From an uncultured Pelagibacteraceae bacterium (GTDB lineage Bacteria > Pseudomonadota > Alphaproteobacteria > Pelagibacterales > Pelagibacteraceae), in contig CACHBR010000002.1 of assembly GCA_902578115.1 (NCBI GenBank), forward strand, positions 1 through 59,862: DNA of 59,862 nt. The letters are read 5' to 3'. Each line of letters begins with the position of its first letter. Positions within the stretch are counted from its first letter, which is position 1. Positions 10,429-21,152 of the stretch are shown piece after piece. Under the pieces are notes generated by a model. That model ran no database searches and was not told the DNA's origin. It saw nothing but the letters and a program-made list of their open reading frames with translations. Made by a program: the position numbers and the translations under genes.

Positions 10429-11388
10429 ATGACAAAAAAAATATCGTTAATCGGAGCTGGTCAAATTGGTGGAACATTAGCGCACTTAATTGCAATAAAA
10501 GAACTTGGAGATATTGTCCTTTTTGATGTTGCTGAAGGATTAGCAAAAGGCAAAGCCTTAGACATTGCCCAATCTTCAGGTGTAACTGGTTTTAATGTAA
10601 ATATATCAGGTACAAATGATTATGAAGATACAAAAAATTCTGATGTAATTATAATAACAGCTGGTGTTCCAAGAAAACCTGGAATGTCTAGAGATGACTT
10701 GCTTGGGACTAATCTTAAAATAATCAAACAGGTATCAGATGGAATAAAGAATACATCTCCCAAAGCTTTTGTTATTTGTATAACGAACCCTCTGGATGTA
10801 ATTGTAATGGCTCTGCAGAAATATTCTGGACTACCCTCTAATAAAGTTGTTGGTATGGCAGGAATTTTGGATTCCTCACGATTTAAATATTTTTTATCTA
10901 AGGAATTAAATGAACCTATTAAAAATATAGAGTCTTTAGTTCTCGGTGGTCATGGAGATACAATGGTGCCCATGCCTAAAAAGACAAAAATTAAAAATAA
11001 AACACTAATCGATTTAATAAATGAGAAAAAAATTTCAAAAGATAAATTAGATAGCATTATAAATAGAACTAGAAAAGGTGGAGCTGAAATTGTGAAATTA
11101 TTAGAAAAAGGCTCTGCTTTTTATGCACCAGCTGCGTCAGGTGTTGAAATGGCTGAGTCTTATTTAAAAGATTTAAAGAAAACATTGCCATGCGCAGCTT
11201 TTTTAAATGGAGAGTATGGTTATAAAAATATTTATGCTGGGGTTCCAGTTGTAATTGGTAAAAATGGTGTAGAAAAAATTGTAGAAATGGATCTCGAAAG
11301 TACTGAAAAGTCAAACTTCGATATTTCAATAAAGGCTGTTAAAGAATTATGCGAGTCAGCTGCAAAAATTGACCCAACTTTGTCTTAA
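10429..11388 (+). CDS. mdh: Malate dehydrogenase
   Basis: Mdh oxidises malate to oxaloacetate with NAD+. The 319-residue protein is of the lactate-dehydrogenase-like alphaproteobacterial type. The nucleotide-binding motif is [15 protein letters not shown], the Arg-bearing substrate loop is [14 protein letters not shown], and [14 protein letters not shown] follows. The catalytic histidine is in [10 protein letters not shown] (about 171-180). It starts 2 bases after mmsA and is followed by sucC, the standard mdh-sucC-sucD-sucA order in alphaproteobacteria. Confidence 0.97.
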   Translation: MTKKISLIGAGQIGGTLAHLIAIKELGDIVLFDVAEGLAKGKALDIAQSSGVTGFNVNISGTNDYEDTKNSDVIIITAGVPRKPGMSRDDLLGTNLKIIKQVSDGIKNTSPKAFVICITNPLDVIVMALQKYSGLPSNKVVGMAGILDSSRFKYFLSKELNEPIKNIESLVLGGHGDTMVPMPKKTKIKNKTLIDLINEKKISKDKLDSIINRTRKGGAEIVKLLEKGSAFYAPAASGVEMAESYLKDLKKTLPCAAFLNGEYGYKNIYAGVPVVIGKNGVEKIVEMDLESTEKSNFDISIKAVKELCESAAKIDPTLS

Positions 11389-11411
11389 AAATATGAGTGG
11401 TAAATAACTGT

Positions 11412-12569
11412 ATGAATATTCATGAACACCAAGCAAAAGATATTTTAAAAGATTTTGGAGCTCCCACAACAGAAGGAGTAATTATATTTAATTCTGAGGG
11501 TATTATTGATAAGATTAAAGATCTTAATACTGACCAATTGGTTTTAAAAGCTCAAATACATGCTGGTGGAAGAGGAAAAGCCGGAGGGGTAAAATTAGTA
11601 AAAAAAAAAGATATAGTAGATGAAGCAAAAAAGCTATTTGGAAAAGTTTTAGTAACACCACAAACAGGCCCTGATGGACGAGTAGTAAAGAGAATATACA
11701 TTCAAAAAGCTTATGATATAAAAAAAGAATTATACTTATCATGTCTTGTAGATAGACAAAGTTCTAAGATTGCTTTCATAAGTAGCACTGAGGGCGGTGT
11801 TGACATAGAAGCAGTTGCAAAAAAAACCCCTGAAAAAATTATTACAACAAAAGTAGATTTAAAACAGAATTTAAGTCCTGAAGAAATTAAAAATATATTA
11901 CAAATTTACCAATTAGACAAAAACCAAATGAACAGCGCAATAAAATTAGTGAATGCAATGTATAGCGCATTAATTAAAAAAGATGCATCCTTAATTGAAA
12001 TAAATCCATTAGTAATAACAAATAATAACGAAATATTATGCTTAGATGCAAAAATGAATTTTGATGATAATGCGATTTTTAAGCATCCAGAAATATTAGA
12101 ACTTAGAGATTTGAATGAGGAAGATGCATATGAAATAGAAGCCAGTAAGCATGATTTAGCTTATATTAAATTAGATGGATCTATTGGGTGTATGGTCAAC
12201 GGTGCAGGATTAGCAATGGCAACTATGGATATAATAAAACTTTATGGGGAGGAGCCCGCAAATTTTTTAGATGTTGGCGGGGGGGCAAGTAAAGAAAAAG
12301 TTACTGCTGCTTTTAAAATTTTACTAGCAGATAAAAACGTTAAAGGTGTATTGATTAATATATTTGGCGGAATTATGCAGTGTGATGTACTCGCACAAGG
12401 AGTTGTAGATGCAGCGAAAGATGTAAAATTAAATGTTCCTCTTGTGGTACGATTAGCTGGTACTAATTTCAAAAAAGGTAAAAAAATTCTTGATGAGTCT
12501 AATTTAAAAATCTTATCAGCTGATAATCTAAATGATGCTGCAAAAAAAATTGTAGAGGCTATTAAATAA
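11412..12569 (+). CDS. sucC: Succinyl-CoA synthetase beta subunit
   Basis: SucC is the ATP-grasp beta subunit of succinyl-CoA synthetase and makes ATP or GTP from succinyl-CoA. The open frame extends up to a GTG at 11397, but the family N-terminus MNIHEHQAKDILKDFGAP begins at the ATG at 11412, so I chose that start (385 residues). Nucleotide-binding LKAQIHAGGRGKAGGVK and the subunit-interface segment INIFGGIMQCDVLAQG are visible. It follows mdh by 23 bases and is 3 bases before sucD. Confidence 0.96.
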   Translation: MNIHEHQAKDILKDFGAPTTEGVIIFNSEGIIDKIKDLNTDQLVLKAQIHAGGRGKAGGVKLVKKKDIVDEAKKLFGKVLVTPQTGPDGRVVKRIYIQKAYDIKKELYLSCLVDRQSSKIAFISSTEGGVDIEAVAKKTPEKIITTKVDLKQNLSPEEIKNILQIYQLDKNQMNSAIKLVNAMYSALIKKDASLIEINPLVITNNNEILCLDAKMNFDDNAIFKHPEILELRDLNEEDAYEIEASKHDLAYIKLDGSIGCMVNGAGLAMATMDIIKLYGEEPANFLDVGGGASKEKVTAAFKILLADKNVKGVLINIFGGIMQCDVLAQGVVDAAKDVKLNVPLVVRLAGTNFKKGKKILDESNLKILSADNLNDAAKKIVEAIK

Positions 12570-12572
12570 ATA

Positions 12573-13448
12573 ATGTCTATTTTGGTTAGCAAAAGCACAA
12601 AAGTAATTTGTCAGGGATTTACAGGTAAACATGGAACATTTCATTCTGAACAAGCAATAAAATATGGAACACAATTAGTCGGTGGTGTAACGCCGAAAAA
12701 AGGAGGTCAGAAGCATTTGAGTTTGCCAGTTTTTGATACTGTAAAAGATGCCAAAAAAACAACTGGGGCAACAGCCACAATGATATATGTGCCAGCTAAA
12801 TTTACAGCAGCTGCAATTATCGAGGCAATAGATGCACAAATAGAGCTAATAGTTTGCATTACTGAAGGTGTACCAGTTTTAGATATGATAAATGTTAAAA
12901 ACCACCTCAAAAAAAGTAAAAGCAGATTAATTGGTCCTAATTGTCCGGGAATTATAACTCCCGGAGAATGTAAGATTGGAATTATGCCTGGCGAAATTCA
13001 TAAAAAGGGGAATGTTGGAATTGTATCAAGGTCAGGAACTTTAACATACGAGGCTGTTGCTCAAACTACTGAAAATGGTTTGGGACAGTCTACTTGTATT
13101 GGAATTGGGGGTGACCCTATTAACGGAACAAACTTCATAGATTGTCTTGATTTATTTTTTAAGGATCCAGAAACAGAGTCAATTATTATGATTGGTGAAA
13201 TTGGTGGCTCAGCTGAGGAGGAAGCTTCAGAATTTATTAAAAAATCGAAAAATAAAAAGCCAATTGTGGGTTTTATTGCAGGACTTACTGCCCCACCAGG
13301 TAGACGCATGGGCCATGCGGGTGCAATAATTTCTGGAGGACAAGGTGGGGCAGAAAATAAAATTGAATTGATGAAATCTGCAGGCATAACTATTTCAGAA
13401 TCACCAGCAGATATAGGAAAAACATTATATAAAAAACTAAATAGTTAA
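12573..13448 (+). CDS. sucD: Succinyl-CoA synthetase alpha subunit
   Basis: SucD binds CoA and carries the phosphorylated active-site histidine of succinyl-CoA synthetase. The 291 residues show the CoA-binding N-terminus [17 protein letters not shown], then [38 protein letters not shown] contains the catalytic histidine (near residue 247). It starts 3 bases after sucC. The 37-base gap to sucA is AT-rich, with no clear terminator or promoter. Confidence 0.98.
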   Translation: MSILVSKSTKVICQGFTGKHGTFHSEQAIKYGTQLVGGVTPKKGGQKHLSLPVFDTVKDAKKTTGATATMIYVPAKFTAAAIIEAIDAQIELIVCITEGVPVLDMINVKNHLKKSKSRLIGPNCPGIITPGECKIGIMPGEIHKKGNVGIVSRSGTLTYEAVAQTTENGLGQSTCIGIGGDPINGTNFIDCLDLFFKDPETESIIMIGEIGGSAEEEASEFIKKSKNKKPIVGFIAGLTAPPGRRMGHAGAIISGGQGGAENKIELMKSAGITISESPADIGKTLYKKLNS

Positions 13449-13485
13449 TTTTAAGTTTTTTATGTTAATATAAGCTTAAGAAATA

Positions 13486-16389
13486 ATGTCTACGGTTAAA
13501 AACAATAACATATTTGAAAAAACTTCATTTTTAGGTGGAAATAGTTCTGAATTTATCGAAGAGCTGTATTCTCAATATGTTCAAAATCCAAAAAGTATTT
13601 CAAAAGAATGGAGAGAATTTTTTGATGGTCTAAAAGACAAAAAAGAAGAGATTATTAACACAGCAAACGGACCAAGCTGGTCAAGAAAAAAAAGTAAAAT
13701 AAATTTATATAAAAATAGTGAAGAACTTGAAAATAATGATAAAGGATTAAAAGATATAAATTTTGATGCTTCGAACATTAAACAAAACTCAAAAGATTCA
13801 ATAAGGGCGAGCACTTTGATACGAGCATATAGAATAAGAGGACATCTACTTTCAAATCTAGATCCTTTAGGACTCCAAAAACGTCAAGAACATCCCGAAC
13901 TAAATGCAGAAACTTATGGATTTAATGATCAATATAAGAACAAAAAAATTTTTCTTGATGGTACTTTAGGATTTGAATTTGCAGATATAAATAAACTCAT
14001 TAATGAAGCAAAAAATATCTATTGTGGAAATATTGGTTATGAGTTTATGCATATGTCAGATCCAGTTGAAAGATCTTGGATAAGAGAAAGGATAGAAGGA
14101 AAAGAAAAAGGAATTAAATTTACGGAAAATGGTAAGAAGGCAATTCTAAATAAACTTATAGAAGCAGAGGGATTTGAAAAATTTCTACACGTAAAATTTG
14201 TAGGCACAAAAAGATTTGGTCTCGACGGAGCAGAGTCACTTATACCAGCGTTGGAGCAAATTATAAAAAGAGGAGGTCATTTAGGTGTAAAAGAAGTAAA
14301 AATTGGAATGCCACATAGAGGAAGATTAAATGTGCTTGCAAACATGATGCAAAAACCATTTAAATTAATCTTTAAAGAATTTTTTGGAGAAAAAATTGAC
14401 TCTAAAAAAGATTTTGAGGGTGACGTTAAATATCATTTAGGTGCATCAGCAAATAGAGAATTTGATGGAAATTTAGTTCATATCAGTCTTACCGACAATC
14501 CTTCTCATTTAGAAGCTGTAAATCCAATTGTTCTAGGCCAAGTGAGAGCTAAACAATTTTTTCATAAAGACAAAGAAAGAAAAAAAGTTATTCCTGTTCT
14601 TATACATGGGGATGCTGCATTTGCTGGCCAAGGTGTAGTAGCAGAGTGTTTTGCTATGTCAGGGTTACCTGGTCACAACACAGGTGGCACGATACATATA
14701 ATTGTAAATAATCAAATTGGTTTTACTACAGCACCAAGATTTGCTAGATCTTCGCCGTATCCATCAGATCTTGCAAAAATGGTGGAAGCTCCAATACTTC
14801 ATGTTAACGGTGATGATCCAGAGGCAGTAGTTCATTGCGCAAAGATTGCTACAGAATTTAGGCAAAAATTTAAAAGCGATGTTGTCATTGATATGGTTTG
14901 TTATAGACGTTTTGGTCATAACGAAGGTGATGAGCCATCATTCACACAACCTCTTATGTACAAAAAAATTCGAAGTCACCCTACAACTTTACAAATCTAC
15001 GGAAAAAAACTTATTAGCCAAGGCTTAATTTCACAACAAGATTTTGATGAAAGAAAAAATAAACTTAAAGATTTTTTGAATACTGAATTTAAAAATGCGA
15101 AAAGTTTTAAACAGAAAATGACATGGTTTGATGGAGTTTGGTCGAGATTTAAGCCTGAAATAGGAAAAGATAAAAGAGGAAAAACTGGTGTTGAAAAAAA
15201 AGAATTGATCAATATAGGTAAAAAAATTACTGAAGTGCCAAATAATTTTAATATTCACAAAACACTTATAAAAATTTTAGAAAATAAAAGAAAAATGTTT
15301 ACAGATGACAAACCCATAGATTGGTCAACAGCTGAGCTTTTAGCATTTGGCACTTTACTCAATGAGGGTTTTTCAGTAAGACTTTCTGGACAGGACTCAG
15401 GACGAGGAACTTTTAGTCAAAGACACGCAGTATTAAGAAATCAAGATAGTCACGATAGATATGTGCCTTTGCACAATATATCTAAGAAACAAAAAAGCTT
15501 TGAAGTTATTGATAGTTTATTGTCAGAGCTTGGTGTTCTAGGTTTTGAATTTGGATATTCTCTTTCCGAGCCTGAGACCCTTGTTCTTTGGGAAGCACAA
15601 TTTGGAGATTTTTCAAATGGTGCGCAAGTTGTTATAGATCAATTTATTTCTTCTGGTGAGTCTAAGTGGTCACGAGCAAGTGGCCTAGTGATGCTTCTTC
15701 CTCATGGTTATGAAGGTCAAGGACCAGAACATTCGTCAGCAAGATTAGAGAGGTTTTTACAATTATGTGCACAAGAAAATTTACAGGTTGTCAATTGTAC
15801 AACTCCAGCTAATTATTTTCATGTCCTTAGAAGACAAATGAGAAGAGATTTTAGAAAACCTTTAATTGTTATGACTCCTAAATCCTTATTGAGACATAAG
15901 AGATGTATTTCTTATCTTGAAGACTTTACAAGAAAAACAAGATTTCACAGAATTTTGGAAGATCATGCTTATCTTAATCAAAGTAAACTTATAAAACTTA
16001 AAAAAAATAATAATATAAAAAAGGTTATTATGTGCTCAGGTAAAATATATTTTGATCTGTTAGAGGCTAGAGAAAAAAATAAAAATGATGAAATAGTCTT
16101 CATAAGAATTGAGCAACTTTATCCTTTCCCTGTAAAACATTTGGGAAGAGAGCTACAAAAGTATAAAAATGCAGAATTTATTTGGTGTCAAGAAGAGCCA
16201 ATGAACATGGGAGCATGGAATACTGTTAAATATTATATAGATAGAACACTAGAAATCATTAAAATTAAAGGTGAAAAAGTAAAATATATTGGAAGAAATG
16301 CTGCGGCATCACCAGCAACTGGAAACTTAAACAAACACCTTGCAGAACAAAAAGAAATATTAGAAAAGGTTGTAGGTAGGTTAAATTAA
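13486..16389 (+). CDS. sucA: 2-oxoglutarate dehydrogenase E1 component
   Basis: SucA is the thiamine-diphosphate-dependent decarboxylase of the 2-oxoglutarate dehydrogenase complex. At 967 residues it is close to the usual length. The N-terminal segment FLGGNSSEFIEELYSQY is the E1o arm thought to contact E2. The core shows GMPHRGRLNVLANMM, HGDAAFAGQGVVAECF and the ThDP/Mg site IVNNQIGFTT. RRFGHNEGDEPSFTQP and FSQRHAVL follow. The C-terminal block WCQEEPMNMGAW is typical. sucB follows after 4 bases. Confidence 0.99.
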   Translation: MSTVKNNNIFEKTSFLGGNSSEFIEELYSQYVQNPKSISKEWREFFDGLKDKKEEIINTANGPSWSRKKSKINLYKNSEELENNDKGLKDINFDASNIKQNSKDSIRASTLIRAYRIRGHLLSNLDPLGLQKRQEHPELNAETYGFNDQYKNKKIFLDGTLGFEFADINKLINEAKNIYCGNIGYEFMHMSDPVERSWIRERIEGKEKGIKFTENGKKAILNKLIEAEGFEKFLHVKFVGTKRFGLDGAESLIPALEQIIKRGGHLGVKEVKIGMPHRGRLNVLANMMQKPFKLIFKEFFGEKIDSKKDFEGDVKYHLGASANREFDGNLVHISLTDNPSHLEAVNPIVLGQVRAKQFFHKDKERKKVIPVLIHGDAAFAGQGVVAECFAMSGLPGHNTGGTIHIIVNNQIGFTTAPRFARSSPYPSDLAKMVEAPILHVNGDDPEAVVHCAKIATEFRQKFKSDVVIDMVCYRRFGHNEGDEPSFTQPLMYKKIRSHPTTLQIYGKKLISQGLISQQDFDERKNKLKDFLNTEFKNAKSFKQKMTWFDGVWSRFKPEIGKDKRGKTGVEKKELINIGKKITEVPNNFNIHKTLIKILENKRKMFTDDKPIDWSTAELLAFGTLLNEGFSVRLSGQDSGRGTFSQRHAVLRNQDSHDRYVPLHNISKKQKSFEVIDSLLSELGVLGFEFGYSLSEPETLVLWEAQFGDFSNGAQVVIDQFISSGESKWSRASGLVMLLPHGYEGQGPEHSSARLERFLQLCAQENLQVVNCTTPANYFHVLRRQMRRDFRKPLIVMTPKSLLRHKRCISYLEDFTRKTRFHRILEDHAYLNQSKLIKLKKNNNIKKVIMCSGKIYFDLLEAREKNKNDEIVFIRIEQLYPFPVKHLGRELQKYKNAEFIWCQEEPMNMGAWNTVKYYIDRTLEIIKIKGEKVKYIGRNAAASPATGNLNKHLAEQKEILEKVVGRLN

Positions 16390-16393
16390 TTAA

Positions 16394-17683
16394 ATGTCAG
16401 AAAAAATAGTTGTACCAGCTTTAGGTGAGTCAGTAACAGAGGCAACAGTTTCCAAATGGCTTAAAACTGTTGGAGAAAAGGTTGACTCGGATGAGCCTGT
16501 TGTTGAGCTTGAGACAGATAAAGTGAATGTCGAAGTCCCCTCACCATCAGATGGTGTTTTAGAAAATATTTCAGTTAAAGAAGGGGATACAGTAGAAGTA
16601 GGTGCTCTACTTGGAAGTATAGGAGCAAAGAAAGTTCAAAAGATTGAAAAAGAAGAAAAAAAATATACACCTCCACCAAAAAAAGAAGAAGTTGTTCCTA
16701 AAATTTTTGAAAAGCCAGCTGAAAAAAAACATAAAAAGGTGGAACAAAAACTTATTTTAAAGGAAACTCCAATAGAACCACCACTTATTTTATCAAAAGA
16801 GATTAAAAGTGATAAGCAAGTTGATGAACAAACTCTTTCTCCATCCGCAAGAAAAATTGCCAGTGAAAAGAATATTGACTTAAGCAAAATCGCAGGGTCA
16901 GGAAAAAATGGAGTTATACTCAAAGAAGATTTATTAAATTTAATGGGATCCAAACCAGCTCCTAACAAAAGAAAAATAACACATGGACCTGAAGAAAAAA
17001 TTAAAATGACTAGATTAAGAATGACAATAGCCAAAAGATTAAAAGAAGCACAAAATAATGCTGCAATGCTTACTACTTTTAATGAAGTGGATATGTCAAA
17101 AGTAATACAAATGAAAAATGATTATAAAAATGAATTTATTAAAAAATACTCAACTAAACTTGGCTTTATGTCTTTTTTTGTCAAAGCCTGTGTAGCAGCA
17201 TTGAAAAATTATCCAGCTATTAACGCAGAAATTCAAGGAGACTCAATAGTTTATAAAAATTATTACAATATTAGTTTTGCTGTTGGAACTGACAAAGGAC
17301 TTGTAGTTCCAGTACTTAGAAGTCCAGATGAGATGTCCTTCGCCGAAATTGAAAAAAATATTTTATCTTTAGGTGAAAAAGCAAGAGACGGAAAAATAAG
17401 TATAGAAGATCTTCAGGGAGGAACGTTTACTATTACTAATGGTGGAATTTATGGCTCTATGCTTTCAACTCCAATATTAAATCCTCCACAGTCTGGAGTT
17501 CTCGGTATGCACAATATAATTGAAAGAGCAGTTGTTAAAAATGGACAGATCATAATCAGACCGATGATGTATCTCGCTTTATCCTATGATCATAGAATCG
17601 TAGATGGAAAAGAAGCAGTTTCATTTTTAAAAAATATTAAAGATTCTTTAGAAGAGCCACAAAGGCTTTTCTTAAATGTATAA
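16394..17683 (+). CDS. sucB: Dihydrolipoyllysine succinyltransferase (E2 of 2-oxoglutarate dehydrogenase)
   Basis: SucB forms the core of the 2-oxoglutarate dehydrogenase complex and transfers succinyl groups to CoA. Domains in order are one lipoyl domain (about 1-77, lipoyl lysine in [14 protein letters not shown]), a Lys/Pro/Glu-rich linker (about 78-145), and a peripheral-subunit-binding domain ([19 protein letters not shown], about 148-185). The catalytic acyltransferase domain ends with [16 protein letters not shown], where His and Asp are catalytic. The total is 429 residues. Context between sucA and lpdA fixes it as the succinyl rather than the acetyl enzyme; the acetyl counterpart is at 56308-57561. 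Confidence 0.97.
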   Translation: MSEKIVVPALGESVTEATVSKWLKTVGEKVDSDEPVVELETDKVNVEVPSPSDGVLENISVKEGDTVEVGALLGSIGAKKVQKIEKEEKKYTPPPKKEEVVPKIFEKPAEKKHKKVEQKLILKETPIEPPLILSKEIKSDKQVDEQTLSPSARKIASEKNIDLSKIAGSGKNGVILKEDLLNLMGSKPAPNKRKITHGPEEKIKMTRLRMTIAKRLKEAQNNAAMLTTFNEVDMSKVIQMKNDYKNEFIKKYSTKLGFMSFFVKACVAALKNYPAINAEIQGDSIVYKNYYNISFAVGTDKGLVVPVLRSPDEMSFAEIEKNILSLGEKARDGKISIEDLQGGTFTITNGGIYGSMLSTPILNPPQSGVLGMHNIIERAVVKNGQIIIRPMMYLALSYDHRIVDGKEAVSFLKNIKDSLEEPQRLFLNV

Positions 17684-17689
17684 ATAGAT

Positions 17690-19093
17690 ATGAGCGAACA
17701 ATTTGATTTATTGGTAATTGGCGGTGGACCAGGAGGATATGTTTGTGCCATACGCGCAGCTCAATTAGGTTTAAAAACAGGTTGTATAGAGTCGAGAGGA
17801 ACACTAGGAGGAACTTGTCTTAATGTGGGGTGCATTCCATCTAAAAGTCTTCTTAATTTATCAGATATGTATAAAAAAGCACAAAAAGATTATAACAATC
17901 TCGGTATAGAAGTTGGAGAAGTAAAATTAAATCTTAAAAAAATAATGATGAATAAGAGCAAATCAGTTCAAGTTCTAACAAAAGGTGTGGAGTTTTTATT
18001 TAAAAAAAATAAAGTTACATACATCAAAGGCAAGGGAGTTTTGTTTTCAAAAAACGATGTAGTTGTATACGAAAATGGAAAAAAAACTTCTTATAAATCA
18101 AAAAATATTGTTATAGCTACTGGCTCGTCATCAACTTCTGTTCCAGGAATTGAAATTAATGAAAAAAATATAATTTCTTCAACGGGGGCTATATCTTTAG
18201 AAAAGGTTCCAAAAAGTCTAGTTGTTATTGGAGGAGGTTATATCGGTCTTGAGATGGGCTCAGTATGGTCTAGATTAGGCTCAGAAGTTACAGTAATTGA
18301 ATATTTAGATCATATTACACCAGGAATGGACAGAGAAGTTTCAAAAGAGTTTCAAAAGATTTTAACAAAACAAGGATTAAAATTTTTATTAAATAACAAA
18401 GTTACAAAAGTAAAAGATGAAAATAATAAAGTTACCGTTGAATTTAGCGATAACTCTACTAAAGCAAAAAATATAATTGAATGTGAGAAAGTCCTGGTTT
18501 CTGTAGGTAGGAAGCCTTATACGGATGGCTTAAATCTGTCAAAGATTGGTATCAATAAAGATAAACAAGGTAGAATAGATATTGATAAAGAATTTAGGAC
18601 ATCTGTAAAAAATATATTTGCAATTGGTGATGTAATAAAAGGACCAATGTTAGCACATAAAGCTGAAGAAGAGGGAATAGCCGTGGCAGAAATTCTTGCA
18701 GGTCAATCTGGGCATGTAAATTACGATGTAATTCCCGGAGTAATTTATACATCACCAGAAGTCGCTGCTGTTGGAAAAACTGAGGAAGAATTAAAAAAGC
18801 TAAATATAAGTTACAAAATTGGGAAATTTCCTTTTCTGGCAAACTCTAGAGCAAAAGTTAATAATGAAACGGAAGGATTTGTAAAAATATTAGCGGACTC
18901 AAAAACTGACAAGGTTTTAGGAGTGCATATAATAGGTCCACATAGTGGAGACATGATTGCTGAAATGGCAATCGCAATGGAATTTGGTGCAAGTGCAGAA
19001 GATATTGCTAGAACATGCCATGCTCATCCAACACATACAGAAGCTATAAAAGAAGCTGCTTTAGCAGTTGAAAAGAGACCAATTCATTTTTAA
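17690..19093 (+). CDS. lpdA: Dihydrolipoyl dehydrogenase (E3)
   Basis: This flavoprotein reoxidises dihydrolipoamide with NAD+. The 467 residues begin with the FAD fold LLVIGGGPGGYVCAIRAAQLG. The redox-active disulfide is in GGTCLNVGCIPSK (about 41-53) and the NAD fold is in VVIGGGYIGLEMGSVW. The C-terminal catalytic His-Glu pair lies in CHAHPTHTEAIKEAA. It ends the sucAB-lpdA set. No second E3 gene lies beside aceEF in the window, so it may serve both complexes. Confidence 0.97.
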   Translation: MSEQFDLLVIGGGPGGYVCAIRAAQLGLKTGCIESRGTLGGTCLNVGCIPSKSLLNLSDMYKKAQKDYNNLGIEVGEVKLNLKKIMMNKSKSVQVLTKGVEFLFKKNKVTYIKGKGVLFSKNDVVVYENGKKTSYKSKNIVIATGSSSTSVPGIEINEKNIISSTGAISLEKVPKSLVVIGGGYIGLEMGSVWSRLGSEVTVIEYLDHITPGMDREVSKEFQKILTKQGLKFLLNNKVTKVKDENNKVTVEFSDNSTKAKNIIECEKVLVSVGRKPYTDGLNLSKIGINKDKQGRIDIDKEFRTSVKNIFAIGDVIKGPMLAHKAEEEGIAVAEILAGQSGHVNYDVIPGVIYTSPEVAAVGKTEEELKKLNISYKIGKFPFLANSRAKVNNETEGFVKILADSKTDKVLGVHIIGPHSGDMIAEMAIAMEFGASAEDIARTCHAHPTHTEAIKEAALAVEKRPIHF

Positions 19094-19114
19094 GTAAATT
19101 TATTTTTTAAAACA

Positions 19115-21067
19115 ATGAAAGTACCAGTTCTTATACCAAGAATTTTTGATCATCCACATACTTATTTATCTGAAAAATATGGAAAATTAAAAACAGGGTC
19201 CATTGTTTCAGTACCGTTTGGTAAAGAAGAGGAAATCGGAGTTGTATGGGATAAAGAGGAAAATACAAATAAGAATTTTAAATTAAAAAATATTAAAGAA
19301 AAAAAAGGTGTTTCATTAAGTCACAATTTAGTTAAATTTATTAACTGGTTTTCTTTATATAATTTAGCACCAAAGGGCATGGTTCTTAAGATGTGCTTGG
19401 GAGATGAATCATTTTTTTCAAAAAAAAAAGAAACTTTTAATAACATAATAAAAACAAAAAATAATTTTATTCTAAATGATGAACAAAAAAATTGTTTACA
19501 GGAAATAAATAAATTAGGTAGTAAATTTAGTACAACTTTATTACAAGGTATTACTGGATCAGGTAAAACAATAGTATATTTTGAAAAAATAAAACAAAAT
19601 ATTTTAAAAGGAAGGCAATCATTAGTTTTACTACCTGAAATTTTTTTGACAAACCAATTTAATAAAAGGTTTGAAGATTATTTTGGTTTTAAACCAGCAA
19701 TTTGGCATTCAAAGATAACTAAAAAAAACAAACGAATTATTTGGAAAAATATTATTAATGGTGAAATTAAATTAGTAGTCGGAGCAAGATCATCATTATT
19801 TTTACCATTTAAAAACTTAGGATTAATTGTTGTTGATGAAGAGCACGACTCCTCTTACAAACAAGACGAGGGTATTAGATATAATGCTAGAGATATGGCA
19901 ATCTCAAGAGCTTCAATAGAAAACATTCCAGTTTTACTATCTACCTCTATTCCGTCATTGGAAACATTCAATAATGTTAAAAATAAAAAATACAATCTTA
20001 CTAAATTAAAAAAAAGATATAAAAACTTTTCTCTGCCTCAAGCTGAGGTAATTGATCTCAAATTGGATAGAAAGAAAAAAAATATATGGATAGATCCAAA
20101 AACAATTATGCTTGTTAAAAAATATCTCGAAAAAAAAGATCAAGTACTTTTTTTTCTTAATAGAAGAGGTTATGCACCATTTATGATTTGCAAGGCTTGT
20201 GGATCAAAACTTGACTGCCCAAATTGCTCAATCTTCTTAACTTTTCATAAACATATAAATAAAGCTATGTGTCATCATTGTGGATATAAATCTAGTGTAA
20301 ATTCTAAATGTATAAAGACTGATCATAGTTGTGATTATCAAATGTACGGCCCAGGCGTAGAGAAAATTTATGCTGAACTTAAACAAATTTTTCCTGAGAA
20401 AAAAATTAAAATATTATCAAGTGATTTTCTAAATAAGCAGAAGGAAACAAAAAACGTACTTACTGACATAGAAAATAATAAAATAGATATACTTGTAGGT
20501 ACTCAATTAATTTCAAAAGGATTTAACTTTCCTAATTTAAACTGTATTGTAGTTGTAGACGCAGATTTTTCTGGAATGGGTTTTGATCTAAGGTCAACAG
20601 AAAAAAATATTCAGCTATATAATCAATTGAGTGGGAGAGCTGGCAGATTTAGTAAAGACTCTCTTGTTATTTATCAGACTTTTAATCCATCAGATGAGAC
20701 CTTAAAAAACATACTAGAAAATGACCCTACCAAGTTTTTAGAAGATGAAATCATCTTAAGAAGAGAAAAAAATCTTCCACCTTTTACAAGACTCATTGCT
20801 TTAATAATTTCATCAAAAAATGAAAAAGAGGGAATTTTTGAGGCGCAAAAAATAAAAAAAAATTTATCTGCACTTAAATATTTGGAGATTATGGGTCCAG
20901 TTAGTTCTCCTATATTTAAAATAAAAAATAATTATAGAACTAGATTGCTTCTAAGATCTAAAAATAATCTTTTTGTACAAAAGCATATTGCTAAAATACT
21001 TAAAAAAATTAATTTATCAAAAAAAATTAAACTTACAGTTGATGTTGACCCTCTAAATTTTAGCTAA
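19115..21067 (+). CDS. priA: Primosomal protein N' (replication restart helicase PriA), short and divergent
   Basis: PriA recognises abandoned forks and reloads the replicative helicase. At 650 residues it is shorter than the 732-residue E. coli protein. Walker A is GITGSGKT (about 146-153), the DEAH-type box is VVDEEHDSSYKQDEG (about 239-253), and later helicase motifs are ILVGTQLISKGFNFPN and QLSGRAGRF. The zinc-binding insertion is present near 359-408 as CKAC, CPNC and CHHC, but the fourth pair is CIKTDHSC (six residues between) instead of CxxC. The motif normally read as GSATPSLE is STSIPSLE. It lies between lpdA and atpH, as in many alphaproteobacteria. Confidence 0.93.
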   Translation: MKVPVLIPRIFDHPHTYLSEKYGKLKTGSIVSVPFGKEEEIGVVWDKEENTNKNFKLKNIKEKKGVSLSHNLVKFINWFSLYNLAPKGMVLKMCLGDESFFSKKKETFNNIIKTKNNFILNDEQKNCLQEINKLGSKFSTTLLQGITGSGKTIVYFEKIKQNILKGRQSLVLLPEIFLTNQFNKRFEDYFGFKPAIWHSKITKKNKRIIWKNIINGEIKLVVGARSSLFLPFKNLGLIVVDEEHDSSYKQDEGIRYNARDMAISRASIENIPVLLSTSIPSLETFNNVKNKKYNLTKLKKRYKNFSLPQAEVIDLKLDRKKKNIWIDPKTIMLVKKYLEKKDQVLFFLNRRGYAPFMICKACGSKLDCPNCSIFLTFHKHINKAMCHHCGYKSSVNSKCIKTDHSCDYQMYGPGVEKIYAELKQIFPEKKIKILSSDFLNKQKETKNVLTDIENNKIDILVGTQLISKGFNFPNLNCIVVVDADFSGMGFDLRSTEKNIQLYNQLSGRAGRFSKDSLVIYQTFNPSDETLKNILENDPTKFLEDEIILRREKNLPPFTRLIALIISSKNEKEGIFEAQKIKKNLSALKYLEIMGPVSSPIFKIKNNYRTRLLLRSKNNLFVQKHIAKILKKINLSKKIKLTVDVDPLNFS

Positions 21068-21152
21068 TATGCGTTTCAATCGCACTTGAAGAGAGCATTT
21101 TCCTATGATACGAAATCTCAATAAATCTAACAGAATTCTTTAAGGAACTAAT

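Noticed and set aside
11397-11411. GTG start for sucC
   Set aside because: The SucC family begins at MNIHEHQAKD, encoded from the ATG at 11412.
13449-13485. Possible terminator or promoter between sucD and sucA
   Set aside because: It contains only a short AT palindrome (around TAAGCTTAAG), with no GC stem and no spaced -35/-10 pair.
16636-17034. 132-codon minus-strand open frame
   Set aside because: It is antisense to the Lys-rich linker and binding domain of sucB; long shadow frames are expected opposite AAA-rich coding sequence.
21068-21152. Promoter for the atp operon
   Set aside because: TATGAT at 21104-21109 resembles a -10 box, but the nearest TTGAAG is only 12 bases upstream, so no supported promoter could be called.
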